From Lacimicrobium sp. SS2-24 (lineage in GTDB: Bacteria > Pseudomonadota > Gammaproteobacteria > Enterobacterales > Alteromonadaceae), in contig NZ_NIWW01000002.1 of the NCBI RefSeq assembly GCF_002201535.1, forward strand, positions 434,001 through 498,000: a stretch of DNA of 64,000 bases, read 5' to 3'. The notes under the pieces were generated by a model, which did not search any database, was not told the DNA's origin, and saw nothing but the letters and a program-made list of their open reading frames with translations. This document shows, one piece after another, positions 7,228-20,033 of this stretch. Numbering within the stretch: position 1 is the first letter of the stretch; every line of letters starts with the position of its first letter. Position numbers and translations under genes: made by a program.

Positions 7228-10200
7228 TCAGAGACCGATCACAATCTGTGGCTGATTGTTATCCTCCTTGCTGTCAATGGCGGTGTAAACCTCCGCATCG
7301 CTGCCCTCGATAACAAAACTGAGATGCTTGTCACCCGCCAGCTCAGCATTAACAAAATCAGTAATATCCACTGTTATCCACTGGTTATCGCCGGATACAG
7401 CGGGCTGCGCAAAGAGCCAGCCACTAGCCGGGGCCGTATTCCAGCTCAGGCTTTGTTCGTTCCAGCCGTCGCCGGTTTTATACAGGTTCAGGGTTGTGGC
7501 GGCATCCGTGTTGCGCACATGCAGTTTAAGCTGGGCCTGACTGACATTGTCTGTACTTAACTTACTGAGATCCCACTGCATCAATACTTTGCGATTGAAG
7601 CCGCTGCTACTTGGCTTCGTTGCCATATATGACCAGCTTCCGTAGTTATCATTAGCGTAACTACCATCTCTAACCATGGCATCTTCGCTAGGCAGTAATG
7701 CCATTGGTGTGATCAGCAACTGAGGTGAACTACTGTGCTCTTTACTGTCAATGGCGGTGTAGGATTCAGGGTCACCACCTTCGATGATAATACTTGCCGT
7801 CTGGTCAGAGGCAAGTTCACTGTTGATATAGCTGGTTAAATCCAGCATTAGCCACTGATCGTTGCCACTTATGCCTGGCTGGGCAAGCAAGACGCCTTTA
7901 TTCGGTGCCGTGTTGTGGGTTAGCGACAATTCCTCCCAGTTATCAGCGCTTGCATACAGCTTAATAGAGGCAGCATCACTGTTGCGAATGTGTAGCCTGA
8001 GGTTGGCTGACTGGAGAGATGTGTTCGCCAGTTGACTCAGGTCCCACTGTAAAAACCCCGCCCGCTGAAAACCACTGACGCTGTCTTTAACTGCAATATA
8101 GGAACGGTTCCCATAGTTGGTGTCGGCATAACTGCCATCCCGGGTATAAGCATCATGGGCGGGTAATATAGCGGGCGTGGCCGAGCATTCACCAGTAGTT
8201 CCGTCAAATGTCACGGGTTGACCACGACCCAGATCGGCCGTGCTACCGGGCATGGCAACCAGCTCTTTTTGCGTTAGCCCGCTGTTATCGGTCCAGCATA
8301 TCCCCACATCCATACCGCCACTCCCTGGTGTGGCGAGCATGATTGACGGGGTGCTGAGGCTCTGGTCAATCAAAACGGCACTGGAATGAGTCACACTGAT
8401 GGTTTCACCGCCTGGCAGTATCAGACTACCAGGCTGATAAAAGACGATCCCAGTTGTTTGAGTATTCTGGTGGTAGACGGCTTGCAGTGATTCGTTATTT
8501 ACCAGGATGTCGATGCCAGAGGATTGAGCCGCATTTTGGGTCTCGCTAACTGAAACGTTCGGCAGGATAATGTAGGCATAATCATCTGATGCAGGCTGAT
8601 TACCATGGGCGATCGCAAGTTTAAACACGTCTTTACTTATGAGTGAGTCAGACTTGCTTTCGTTGATGCGTTTCCAGCTGCCATTTTGGGATTGCAGGCT
8701 GACAGTACCGGACCAGTCGTTGGGAAACAGATAACCTACGTTTTTATGATGTACCCAACCAGCGTTGGTCAGGTTATGAGTCCCGATGTTCAGTGCACTG
8801 CCATCAACCGTGACGTCACCATCAAGCAGATTCTGCTCAACGGTAGTGAACACGTCATTAACATGCGTGGAGTTAATATCACTGCCCAAAGCTACGATCA
8901 TATCTTCGAAGTGAAACCAGGCTTTGTTAGCCCGGGTTGCGAGAATATCCAGTTTCATTACACTGATACCTGCATCGCCACTGCTCACTCCGCCCACAAA
9001 AGTTGAATTGTGTAATGGTGATTCACCCCAACTGCTGCTGGGGCCTTCATAGGCAGGGCCGGTGACGCCGGGTAGCTTTGTCCAGTCCCACACCGGGAAA
9101 ATATCCCGATATTCCTGACCACTCTGGTATAAGAAGGTGTTTCCCAAACCAAGCCAGAAGCCGAGCAGATTTTCACCGTTGCCTGTTTCGCTGGAGCGGA
9201 CCCGGTTCGAGCTCATGTGTACGCTAAAAAGGTACTCAGGGCGGGCGTTGATACTGTAGTCGGAGCGCCAGTAATGCTTGTACTGATCCAATCCCGAGGG
9301 GCCGCCATTGACATGAGCGCGGAACGCCTGGGTTTCACTTGCTCGGGCAGGTACCAGGGCCTCTACATAATCAATGCGCTTTAGCAAGGTGTCATTACTG
9401 AGCATCAGCGGGCCAGGACGGGATATGGAACGGCCGCCGGTGCTGTAGTCCATGCGACCATGGCGGGTCATCCAGCGATCACCATCAAGAAAATAGTCTG
9501 TGATAATATTCACTTTGCTTTGCGGATAAGCCCACTGTAAATCGCGCACCTGATACGCCCAGTAAAGTGAACTGCCCAGCAACACCTTGCCATAGGACCC
9601 GTTATGCAGCAGTGGTCCGTGTTGATGGTAGGAATTATCCGGCTGGATGCCCTCGGCTGTTGTCTGCACAATGCTGTCGCCAATACCATCAATGCCGGCT
9701 TGCACTCTGTTGCCGTCATTATCCAGCAAGCCGCCGTAAATGACTGACTGCGATATGTCTGTTCGGTTCGCACCTGTCATTGACGGTGTAGTAGGGAAAT
9801 CACTCAGGATATTGGCTTTTTGATACGGTTGGAGTTGTGATTCGAGTATCAACCCTATTGGGCCAAGGTATTTCTGTTTGCCGATATCTCCCCACCACCA
9901 GTTGTCGCTGACAGGATTAACCTGATACCAGTAGTCAATGCCATCTGACAGCTGAGACAACTTGGCGGATGTCGGTGTCTGATAGTAGTCGGCGGCCATT
10001 GTTCTAAGCCTTGCCAGGTGTTCTGATGGCGCCCATTCTGAGCGTGAGATATCCGTGTAGTCGATATCACTCCAGCTGCCATTGGATTGCTGACTGTTGT
10101 AATAGTCCGCAGCCAGAACACTGATAGTGGTGCTGTCCTCTTCTGCCCGCTGCTGTTCATCACTGATAAAGTCGGGTATTAGGCGGGTCTTTAGTGTGGC

Positions 10201-10326
10201 AATTTCGCTACTTTGAGCCGCTGACTGATGGCTGTAAATCAGCAGAAAAGTTAACAGCAAAGATAATAAAACCGGCTTTATGTTGAGCCATATCCGTACG
10301 CCTGGCTCGAATTTTGTGTTTATCAT
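7228..10326 (-). CDS. PL8-family polysaccharide lyase with two C-terminal CBM96/DNRLRE-like domains
   Basis: A 1032-residue secreted lyase of the chondroitin AC / hyaluronate / xanthan lyase family, cleaving at uronic acid by beta-elimination. ATG 10326 has GGAG 6 bases upstream and a signal peptide ending near HQSAAQ; an in-frame ATG at 10356 lacks this. Asn187, His236, Tyr245, Arg299 and Arg303 have the spacing remembered for the AC-lyase catalytic set (Asn175, His225, Tyr234, Arg288, Arg292). NGENLLGFWLG and FPVWDWTKLPGVT are also typical. From about residue 720, two tandem repeats of about 150 residues start AYTRDGSYADTNYG and AMVRDGSYANDNYG and end YTAIDSKE; they resemble carbohydrate-binding DNRLRE/CBM96 modules. 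The exact substrate is unknown. Confidence 0.92.
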   Translation of the reverse strand: MINTKFEPGVRIWLNIKPVLLSLLLTFLLIYSHQSAAQSSEIATLKTRLIPDFISDEQQRAEEDSTTISVLAADYYNSQQSNGSWSDIDYTDISRSEWAPSEHLARLRTMAADYYQTPTSAKLSQLSDGIDYWYQVNPVSDNWWWGDIGKQKYLGPIGLILESQLQPYQKANILSDFPTTPSMTGANRTDISQSVIYGGLLDNDGNRVQAGIDGIGDSIVQTTAEGIQPDNSYHQHGPLLHNGSYGKVLLGSSLYWAYQVRDLQWAYPQSKVNIITDYFLDGDRWMTRHGRMDYSTGGRSISRPGPLMLSNDTLLKRIDYVEALVPARASETQAFRAHVNGGPSGLDQYKHYWRSDYSINARPEYLFSVHMSSNRVRSSETGNGENLLGFWLGLGNTFLYQSGQEYRDIFPVWDWTKLPGVTGPAYEGPSSSWGESPLHNSTFVGGVSSGDAGISVMKLDILATRANKAWFHFEDMIVALGSDINSTHVNDVFTTVEQNLLDGDVTVDGSALNIGTHNLTNAGWVHHKNVGYLFPNDWSGTVSLQSQNGSWKRINESKSDSLISKDVFKLAIAHGNQPASDDYAYIILPNVSVSETQNAAQSSGIDILVNNESLQAVYHQNTQTTGIVFYQPGSLILPGGETISVTHSSAVLIDQSLSTPSIMLATPGSGGMDVGICWTDNSGLTQKELVAMPGSTADLGRGQPVTFDGTTGECSATPAILPAHDAYTRDGSYADTNYGNRSYIAVKDSVSGFQRAGFLQWDLSQLANTSLQSANLRLHIRNSDAASIKLYASADNWEELSLTHNTAPNKGVLLAQPGISGNDQWLMLDLTSYINSELASDQTASIIIEGGDPESYTAIDSKEHSSSPQLLITPMALLPSEDAMVRDGSYANDNYGSWSYMATKPSSSGFNRKVLMQWDLSKLSTDNVSQAQLKLHVRNTDAATTLNLYKTGDGWNEQSLSWNTAPASGWLFAQPAVSGDNQWITVDITDFVNAELAGDKHLSFVIEGSDAEVYTAIDSKEDNNQPQIVIGL

Positions 10327-10459
10327 ATTTCGCTCCGTTGTATTTAGGGGGAGCAATAGGGCGTCCAGCGATATTGTTCCGCAAGAATAGAAGGTCTTCC
10401 ATTTTCAAAGGTCTCTTAATTGTTAACATGAGGTTAAAAATCATTCAACTTAATATCAC

Positions 10460-10477
10460 ATGTATGAAGACTTATAT
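10460..10477. promoter_or_regulatory. Operator-like box 2 (PL8 promoter side)
   Basis: ATGTATGAAGACTTATAT carries the invariant TGTATGAAGAC core. It lies 134 bp upstream of the minus-strand lyase start, in the divergent gap shared with the GH105 gene. The right arm is degenerate. Confidence 0.6.
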
Positions 10478-10540
10478 CTCTTAAATTGTTGAATAAAAAC
10501 AATATTAATTATTAGGTGGAAAATAAATAATATGTAAGTG

Positions 10541-10569
10541 TTGTTACTGAAGTGTTTTTTAAATATAGT
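10541..10569 (+). promoter_or_regulatory. Sigma-70-like promoter of GH105-GH2
   Basis: TTGTTA (10541-10546) and TATAGT (10564-10569) are 17 bp apart. The -10 element abuts operator-like box 3. Confidence 0.5.
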
Positions 10570-10586
10570 TGTATGAAGACTGACAA
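10569..10586 (+). promoter_or_regulatory. Operator-like box 3 (GH105 promoter)
   Basis: TTGTATGAAGACTGACAA is placed directly after the predicted -10 element and 18 bp before the GH105 start codon, a position that fits repression. Confidence 0.65.
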
Positions 10587-10604
10587 GTAGTTTTGAGGAT
10601 TAAT

Positions 10605-15039
<4,435 letters not shown>

Positions 15040-15055
15040 TTAGTCTCCCTGACGT

Positions 15056-15082
15056 TGCCCCACCTGGGTGGGGCATTTTTTT
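15056..15082 (+). terminator. Terminator after the GH2 gene
   Basis: TGCCCCACC and GGTGGGGCA are perfectly complementary and are followed by TTTTTTT, 17 bp after the GH2 stop. It separates the GH105-GH2 unit from the symporter-gal genes. Confidence 0.85.
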
Positions 15083-15095
15083 AACCCGCTTTTAG

Positions 15096-15124
15096 TTGTC
15101 AGATGAGATGATGTCTTTTAACTT
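15096..15124 (+). promoter_or_regulatory. Candidate promoter of the symporter-galETK operon
   Basis: TTGTCA (15096-15101) and TAACTT (15119-15124) are 17 bp apart, 28 bp before the symporter start. No TGTATGAAGAC box is present here. Confidence 0.4.
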
Positions 15125-15151
15125 GATTGTCATGATACGGAGCAAGAAAAC

Positions 15152-16711
15152 ATGCAATTAACTGTGTTGGATATCAGTGTTTTTTGCATCTACGTGATGG
15201 GGCTGATTGGGCTTGCCTGGTGGGTGTCACGAGAGAAAGAGGGCCATGATAAAGATACGAATGACTATTTTCTGGCTGGCAAGTCCTTGCCCTGGTGGGC
15301 CATTGGCGCATCTTTAATTGCTGCCAATATTTCGGCAGAGCAAATCATAGGCATGTCAGGATCGGGTTATCAGATCGGTCTGGCCATCGCCTCTTATGAA
15401 TGGATGGCGGCAATTACACTTATTATCGTCGCCAAGTACTTCTTACCCATTTTCCTGAAGCGGCAAATTTATACCATGCCACAGTTTCTCGAACAGCGTT
15501 TTGACCACAGGGTCAGGACCCTGATGGCGATCTTCTGGCTGGGGGTTTACGTGTTTGTCAATCTGACCGCAATCCTGTGGTTAGGGGCTTTGGCCATTCA
15601 CACCATTACGGGTATCAATATGGTCGCAGCCATGGTCTTCCTGGCACTTTTCTCCGTCGCTTACTCTCTCTATGGCGGACTAAAAGCAGTCGCGCTGACG
15701 GATATTATTCAGGTGATATTGCTGGTGGCTGGAGGTCTGTTCTTAACTTATACGGCGTTAAATCTGATTGGTGACGGACAGGGTGTGCTGGCCGGATTCA
15801 GTGCGCTGACCAATCAGGTACCTGCCAAGTTTGACATGATTCTATCTGAAGACAGTCCTCATTATGCTGACTTGCCAGGCCTTTCGGTATTGTTGGGTGG
15901 TCTGTGGGTGATGAATCTGTCGTATTGGGGCTTCAATCAATACATTATTCAGCGTGCTCTGGGCGCCCGCAGCCTCGAAGAAGGCCAGAAAGGCATCGTT
16001 TTTGCCGCTTTCCTAAAGATACTGATGCCTGTGATTGTGGTTTTACCTGGAGTGGCCGCAGTGATTCTGGTGCCTGGCTTGGATAGGCCGGATCAGGCCT
16101 ATCCTCAACTGATGACGCTGATGCCTGAGGGACTAAAAGGACTGGTTTTTGCCGCCTTAGTGGCGGCTATCGTTTCATCGGTCGCGTCGATGAGCAACAG
16201 TATCGCGACGATTTTTACCATGGACATCTATCAGCACCGGGTACCGGGCCGTTCACAACATCATTATGTGAAGGTGGGGCGTATTGTCAGTCTGATTGGG
16301 TTGACTCTGGCACTGCTGACGGCGAAGCCGCTATTGGGTCAATTTGACCAGGCCTTTCAATATATTCAGGAATTCACGGGCTTCTTTACACCGGGCATTG
16401 TGGTGTTGTTCTTACTGGGCATGTTCTGGCCGCGTGCTACCGCCAATGGTGCGTTAGCCGCAGCGCTCGGATCTGCATTGATGTCTCTCATATTTAAGCT
16501 GGCCTGGCCGGCCCTGCCTTTTATGGACAGAGTGGGGCTGGTGTTTGTGCTCTGTCTGATCACAGGTGTATTGGTTTCACTGTTACATAAAAATCAGACC
16601 ACAGAGCCCAATGCGTCACACCCAGTCAGCTTCCACACCGGTCCCGGTTTCAACCTTAGTGCTGTGGGTGTATGTGTTCTCGTGGCGGCATTTTATTTTA
16701 CGTGGTGGTAA
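15152..16711 (+). CDS. Sodium:solute symporter (SSS family), probable galactose carrier
   Basis: A 519-residue SLC5/SSS-family permease with about 13-14 hydrophobic helices. Typical elements are the N-terminal DYFLAGKSLPWWAIGASLIAANISAEQ (sodium-site helix), YTMPQFLEQRF, SVAYSLYGGLKAVALTDIIQ and the C-terminal QEFTGFFTPGIVVLFLLGMFWPRAT. It should sit in the inner membrane and import a sugar with sodium. Because it is directly followed by galE, galT and galK, 2 bp away and probably in one operon, galactose or a galactoside is the most likely substrate. That assignment comes from context. Confidence 0.87.
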   Translation: MQLTVLDISVFCIYVMGLIGLAWWVSREKEGHDKDTNDYFLAGKSLPWWAIGASLIAANISAEQIIGMSGSGYQIGLAIASYEWMAAITLIIVAKYFLPIFLKRQIYTMPQFLEQRFDHRVRTLMAIFWLGVYVFVNLTAILWLGALAIHTITGINMVAAMVFLALFSVAYSLYGGLKAVALTDIIQVILLVAGGLFLTYTALNLIGDGQGVLAGFSALTNQVPAKFDMILSEDSPHYADLPGLSVLLGGLWVMNLSYWGFNQYIIQRALGARSLEEGQKGIVFAAFLKILMPVIVVLPGVAAVILVPGLDRPDQAYPQLMTLMPEGLKGLVFAALVAAIVSSVASMSNSIATIFTMDIYQHRVPGRSQHHYVKVGRIVSLIGLTLALLTAKPLLGQFDQAFQYIQEFTGFFTPGIVVLFLLGMFWPRATANGALAAALGSALMSLIFKLAWPALPFMDRVGLVFVLCLITGVLVSLLHKNQTTEPNASHPVSFHTGPGFNLSAVGVCVLVAAFYFTWW

Positions 16712-16713
16712 CG

Positions 16714-17739
16714 ATGACGAATAGAGGTTCCATTGATGTTCTGGTTACCGGTGGGCTGGGATATGTGGGGAGTCACACTTGTATTGCCTTGCATCAGGCC
16801 GGTTACAGACCGGTCATTTATGACAACCTGAGTAATGCCAGCATTGTTGTATTGGACCAGCTAGCGAAAATCTGTGGCAAGCGGTTTAGTTTTATCCAAG
16901 CGGATGTGGGCGATGCTTTGGCGTTAAGACAATGCTTTACGGATTTTTCAATAGAGGCTGTATTGCATTTTGCGGCTTACAAAGCGGTGGGTGAATCTAC
17001 CGCTCAGCCCCTGAATTATTATCAGAATAACGTCTGTCACAGCGCCACCCTGATGTCTGAGATGCAGAATGCTGGTGTCCGGCGTCTGGTATTCAGTTCA
17101 TCGGCAACGGTTTATGGTGTGCCGCAATATCTTCCTATTGATGAGAATCATAGCAAAGCGCCGACCAATCCTTACGGGTGGAGCAAGTTGATGGTGGAGC
17201 AGATAATGCGCGATCAGTGTTCAGCAAATGCTGACTGGCTGGCCATTGCACTTCGTTATTTTAACCCTGTTGGAGCACATCCCAGCGGCTTGCTTGGCGA
17301 AAATCCAAGCGGTATTCCAAATAACCTGATGCCATATGTGACCCAGACGGCGACAGGACACAGAGAAAAACTCTATATCTATGGCAATGACTATGACACA
17401 CCGGATGGCACAGGTGTGCGTGACTATGTGCATGTGATGGATCTGGCCGAAGGTCATGTGCAGGCAGTGGATCGGCTGTTTAGTGAGCAAGGGTTTCATG
17501 CGTTTAACCTGGGCACAGGTAACGGCGCCTCTGTACTGGATGTGCTTAAAGAGTTTGAGTTGGTGACTGGCGTGTCCGTCCCATACTCGATAACACATCG
17601 TCGTCCCGGTGATGTAGCAGTATCTGTCGCTTCACCGGCTTTAGCCAGGCAGGTATTGGAATGGCATGCGCAACGTGATCTTAAAACCATGCTTGGTGAC
17701 AGTTGGCGTTGGCAATCAAATTATCCCGAGGGTATTTAG
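16714..17739 (+). CDS. galE: UDP-glucose 4-epimerase
   Basis: A 341-residue extended SDR interconverting UDP-galactose and UDP-glucose with NAD in the cytosol. The dinucleotide loop VTGGLGYVGSHT is at the N-terminus. The catalytic Ser is in FSSSATVYG and the Tyr-x-x-x-Lys pair in NPYGWSK. GDVAVSVASP near the C-terminus is also typical. ATG 16714 begins 2 bp after the symporter stop; upstream in-frame codons lie inside the symporter gene. It is the second gene of the symporter-galE-galT-galK unit. Confidence 0.95.
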   Translation: MTNRGSIDVLVTGGLGYVGSHTCIALHQAGYRPVIYDNLSNASIVVLDQLAKICGKRFSFIQADVGDALALRQCFTDFSIEAVLHFAAYKAVGESTAQPLNYYQNNVCHSATLMSEMQNAGVRRLVFSSSATVYGVPQYLPIDENHSKAPTNPYGWSKLMVEQIMRDQCSANADWLAIALRYFNPVGAHPSGLLGENPSGIPNNLMPYVTQTATGHREKLYIYGNDYDTPDGTGVRDYVHVMDLAEGHVQAVDRLFSEQGFHAFNLGTGNGASVLDVLKEFELVTGVSVPYSITHRRPGDVAVSVASPALARQVLEWHAQRDLKTMLGDSWRWQSNYPEGI

Positions 17740-17747
17740 GAGTGGTT

Positions 17748-18788
17748 ATGAAGAACCTGGAATTTCCACATCGGCGGCGAAACCCACTGAGTGGTGAATG
17801 GGTATTGGTTTCGCCTCATCGCAATAACCGGCCATGGAATGGGGCTCTGGAAAGTCATTCAGAGCCTCACTTACCGTCCTATGAGCAGGACTGTCCGCTC
17901 TGCCCCAAAGTAGAAAGGGCGAACGGTGAGGTGAACCCGGACTACACCAATACCTTCGTGTTTAATAATGACTTTGCGGCCTTGCTGCCCGACTCACCGG
18001 AAATCATGAGCGCAAAAGATGATCTGTTGCAGGCCGAATCATCACAAGGCTGTGCCAGAGTTATTTGTTTTTCTCCGAGGCACGATAAAACGCTGCCGGA
18101 GCTATCATTAGATGAGTTAACTCATGTCGTTTCTACCTGGAAAAGCCAGTATCAGGCGCTGAGTCAGGACTACGCCTGCATACAGATTTTCGAGAATAAG
18201 GGTGAAATGATGGGATGCTCACAGCCGCATCCTCACGGGCAGATATGGGCCCACCATCATCTTTCCACTGAAGTTGAGCGGGAGGATGTGCATCAGGCCG
18301 GATATTACCGGCAACATGGTCGCTCACTGCTGGGTGACTATATAGAGCGGGAGCTTGACCAGCAGAACAGGATTGTAGAGCAGAATGAAAACTGGCTGGC
18401 CGTCGTGCCCTACTGGGCTGCCTGGCCATTTGAGATATTGCTGATCGTTCGCGCCGAGGTCAGTGATTTTACACAACTGAATCAGGCACAACAGCATGAC
18501 CTGGCCGCTATTCTGAAAAATATCACTACCCGCTATGACAATCTTTTCCGGTGCCGCTTTCCCTACTCTATGGGGTGGCACAACGGACCTGCGACCGGTC
18601 AGGATAACCGGCACTGGCGATTGCATGCACATTTTTATCCACCGTTGTTACGTTCAGCCACGATCAAAAAACACATGGTGGGTTATGAGATGTTGGCCGA
18701 GAGTCAGCGGGATCTGACCCCGGAGAAGGCGGCAGCAGTACTTCGCCAGCTTCCGCTTACTCATTACAAGGAGGAGGGTCATGACTGA
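17748..18788 (+). CDS. galT: Galactose-1-phosphate uridylyltransferase
   Basis: A 346-residue HIT-superfamily transferase converting galactose-1-phosphate plus UDP-glucose to UDP-galactose plus glucose-1-phosphate. The active-site HPH motif is at about residues 161-163 (SQPHPHGQIWA), with the nucleophilic His last. A zinc-type CPLCPK motif lies near residue 48, and MGWHNGP plus LHAHFYPPLLR are typical of the C-terminal half. ATG 17748 follows TTAGGAG. The stop overlaps the galK start by 8 bases (ATGACTGA), suggesting translational coupling. Confidence 0.96.
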   Translation: MKNLEFPHRRRNPLSGEWVLVSPHRNNRPWNGALESHSEPHLPSYEQDCPLCPKVERANGEVNPDYTNTFVFNNDFAALLPDSPEIMSAKDDLLQAESSQGCARVICFSPRHDKTLPELSLDELTHVVSTWKSQYQALSQDYACIQIFENKGEMMGCSQPHPHGQIWAHHHLSTEVEREDVHQAGYYRQHGRSLLGDYIERELDQQNRIVEQNENWLAVVPYWAAWPFEILLIVRAEVSDFTQLNQAQQHDLAAILKNITTRYDNLFRCRFPYSMGWHNGPATGQDNRHWRLHAHFYPPLLRSATIKKHMVGYEMLAESQRDLTPEKAAAVLRQLPLTHYKEEGHD

Positions 18789-19935
18789 ATCCGATGTCGG
18801 GCAGGCCTTCCAAAGGTATTTCAAAACTGCTCCTCAAGGCATTGCCAGCGCGCCCGGACGGGTTAATCTGATCGGTGAATTTACGGATTTTAACAATGGC
18901 TTCGTCTATCCGGTTGCACTGCAATTTCGCACCCAGACGGCCTATAGACTCAGAGATGACAATGAGGTTCGCGTCATTTCTCATAACTATCCCGGGGAGT
19001 CGGATCAGTTTTGTGTGGCAAAGGTAGTTACGCCGGGTGAATGCCAGTGGGGCAATTATGTGCGAGCCGTATTTGCCACCTTTCAGCGTCGTGGATATCG
19101 CTTGCGAGGGATGGATTTGGCCATTGCCAGCAATGTACCTCAAGGGGCCGGTTTGTCATCGTCGGCCGCATTAGAAGTGTCGATTGCTGGTGCAATCAAT
19201 GCGGCGTTGTCATGCGAACTGACGCCAGAACAGATGGCACTCATCGGCCAGCAGGCCGAAAATGAATTCATGCATTGTCAGTGCGGCATTATGGATCAAT
19301 TGGTGTCTGCAACCGGCAGAGCCGGTCAGGCGGTTCTCATCGATTGTGCGGATCTCAGTACCGATTTTGCCCCCCTGCCAGAACATCTTTCCTTACTGGT
19401 TATCAATTCCAATGTCCCTCGAAAGCTGGTGGACAGTGCATACAACCAAAGGCGTCAGGATTGTGAAGACGCCGCTCGTATTATGGGACTGAAATCACTG
19501 CGAGATGCCACTTTGCCCATGCTGCAACGGCACCGTTCGTTATTGACAGACAATCAGTTTGCGCGGGCCAGGCATGTGATCAGTGAGAACCATCGGGTAA
19601 TTGATTTCCATCGCGCTCTAAAAGATAGCGATATACAGCAAATGAGCGAGTTGATGCGAGCCTCTCATCGGTCTTTGCGTGAGGATTTTGAAGTGACAGT
19701 GCCTGCCACGGATGGCTTGGTGTCAATTTGTGATGATCTCCTCGGAAACACTGGCGCTGCCCGTATGACGGGTGGTGGCTTCGGAGGCGCAATTCTTTGC
19801 TTGTGTCCTCACCATCAGGTGGAAGAGCTCTGTCGACTTATAGAGCAAATCTACCCTGACAAATTTGGCTTACAGGCTGATATCTATATAGCGCAAGCGG
19901 GTAACGGATTAACGGTAGAGATGTTGTCGGTTTAA
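18781..19935 (+). CDS. galK: Galactokinase
   Basis: A 384-residue GHMP kinase phosphorylating galactose at C1. APGRVNLIGE (Arg27, Glu33) is the galactokinase signature, the ATP loop is VPQGAGLSSSAALE, the catalytic Asp is in CGIMDQLVSATG, and the C-terminal MTGGGFGGAI loop is intact. One oddity: the usual GEHTDYN reads GEFTDFN (Phe34 and Phe37). The His that contacts sugar in human GALK1 is thus replaced, while Glu33 and Asp36 remain. GGAGG lies before the ATG. It is the last gene of the gal operon; the kduD promoter follows. Confidence 0.94.
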   Translation: MTESDVGQAFQRYFKTAPQGIASAPGRVNLIGEFTDFNNGFVYPVALQFRTQTAYRLRDDNEVRVISHNYPGESDQFCVAKVVTPGECQWGNYVRAVFATFQRRGYRLRGMDLAIASNVPQGAGLSSSAALEVSIAGAINAALSCELTPEQMALIGQQAENEFMHCQCGIMDQLVSATGRAGQAVLIDCADLSTDFAPLPEHLSLLVINSNVPRKLVDSAYNQRRQDCEDAARIMGLKSLRDATLPMLQRHRSLLTDNQFARARHVISENHRVIDFHRALKDSDIQQMSELMRASHRSLREDFEVTVPATDGLVSICDDLLGNTGAARMTGGGFGGAILCLCPHHQVEELCRLIEQIYPDKFGLQADIYIAQAGNGLTVEMLSV

Positions 19936-19950
19936 ATCGGCAATAGGTTC

Positions 19951-19978
19951 TTGACACGGAGTTAACAGATGTTATGTT
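19951..19978 (+). promoter_or_regulatory. Sigma-70-like promoter of the kduD operon
   Basis: A consensus -35 TTGACA (19951-19956) and TATGTT (19973-19978) are 16 bp apart. The -10 lies inside the 28-bp palindromic operator. Confidence 0.55.
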
Positions 19979-19999
19979 GTATGAAGACATACAACATAA
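19972..19999. promoter_or_regulatory. Operator-like box 4, perfect 28-bp palindrome (kduD promoter)
   Basis: TTATGTTGTATG and CATACAACATAA form perfect 12-bp inverted arms around AAGA. This is the most symmetric of the five TGTATGAAGAC sites and covers the predicted -10 and start region. It is the best candidate for the high-affinity GntR operator. Confidence 0.8.
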
Positions 20000-20033
20000 G
20001 TCATATTAGACTGGTAGATAATGAGGCTTAAGC

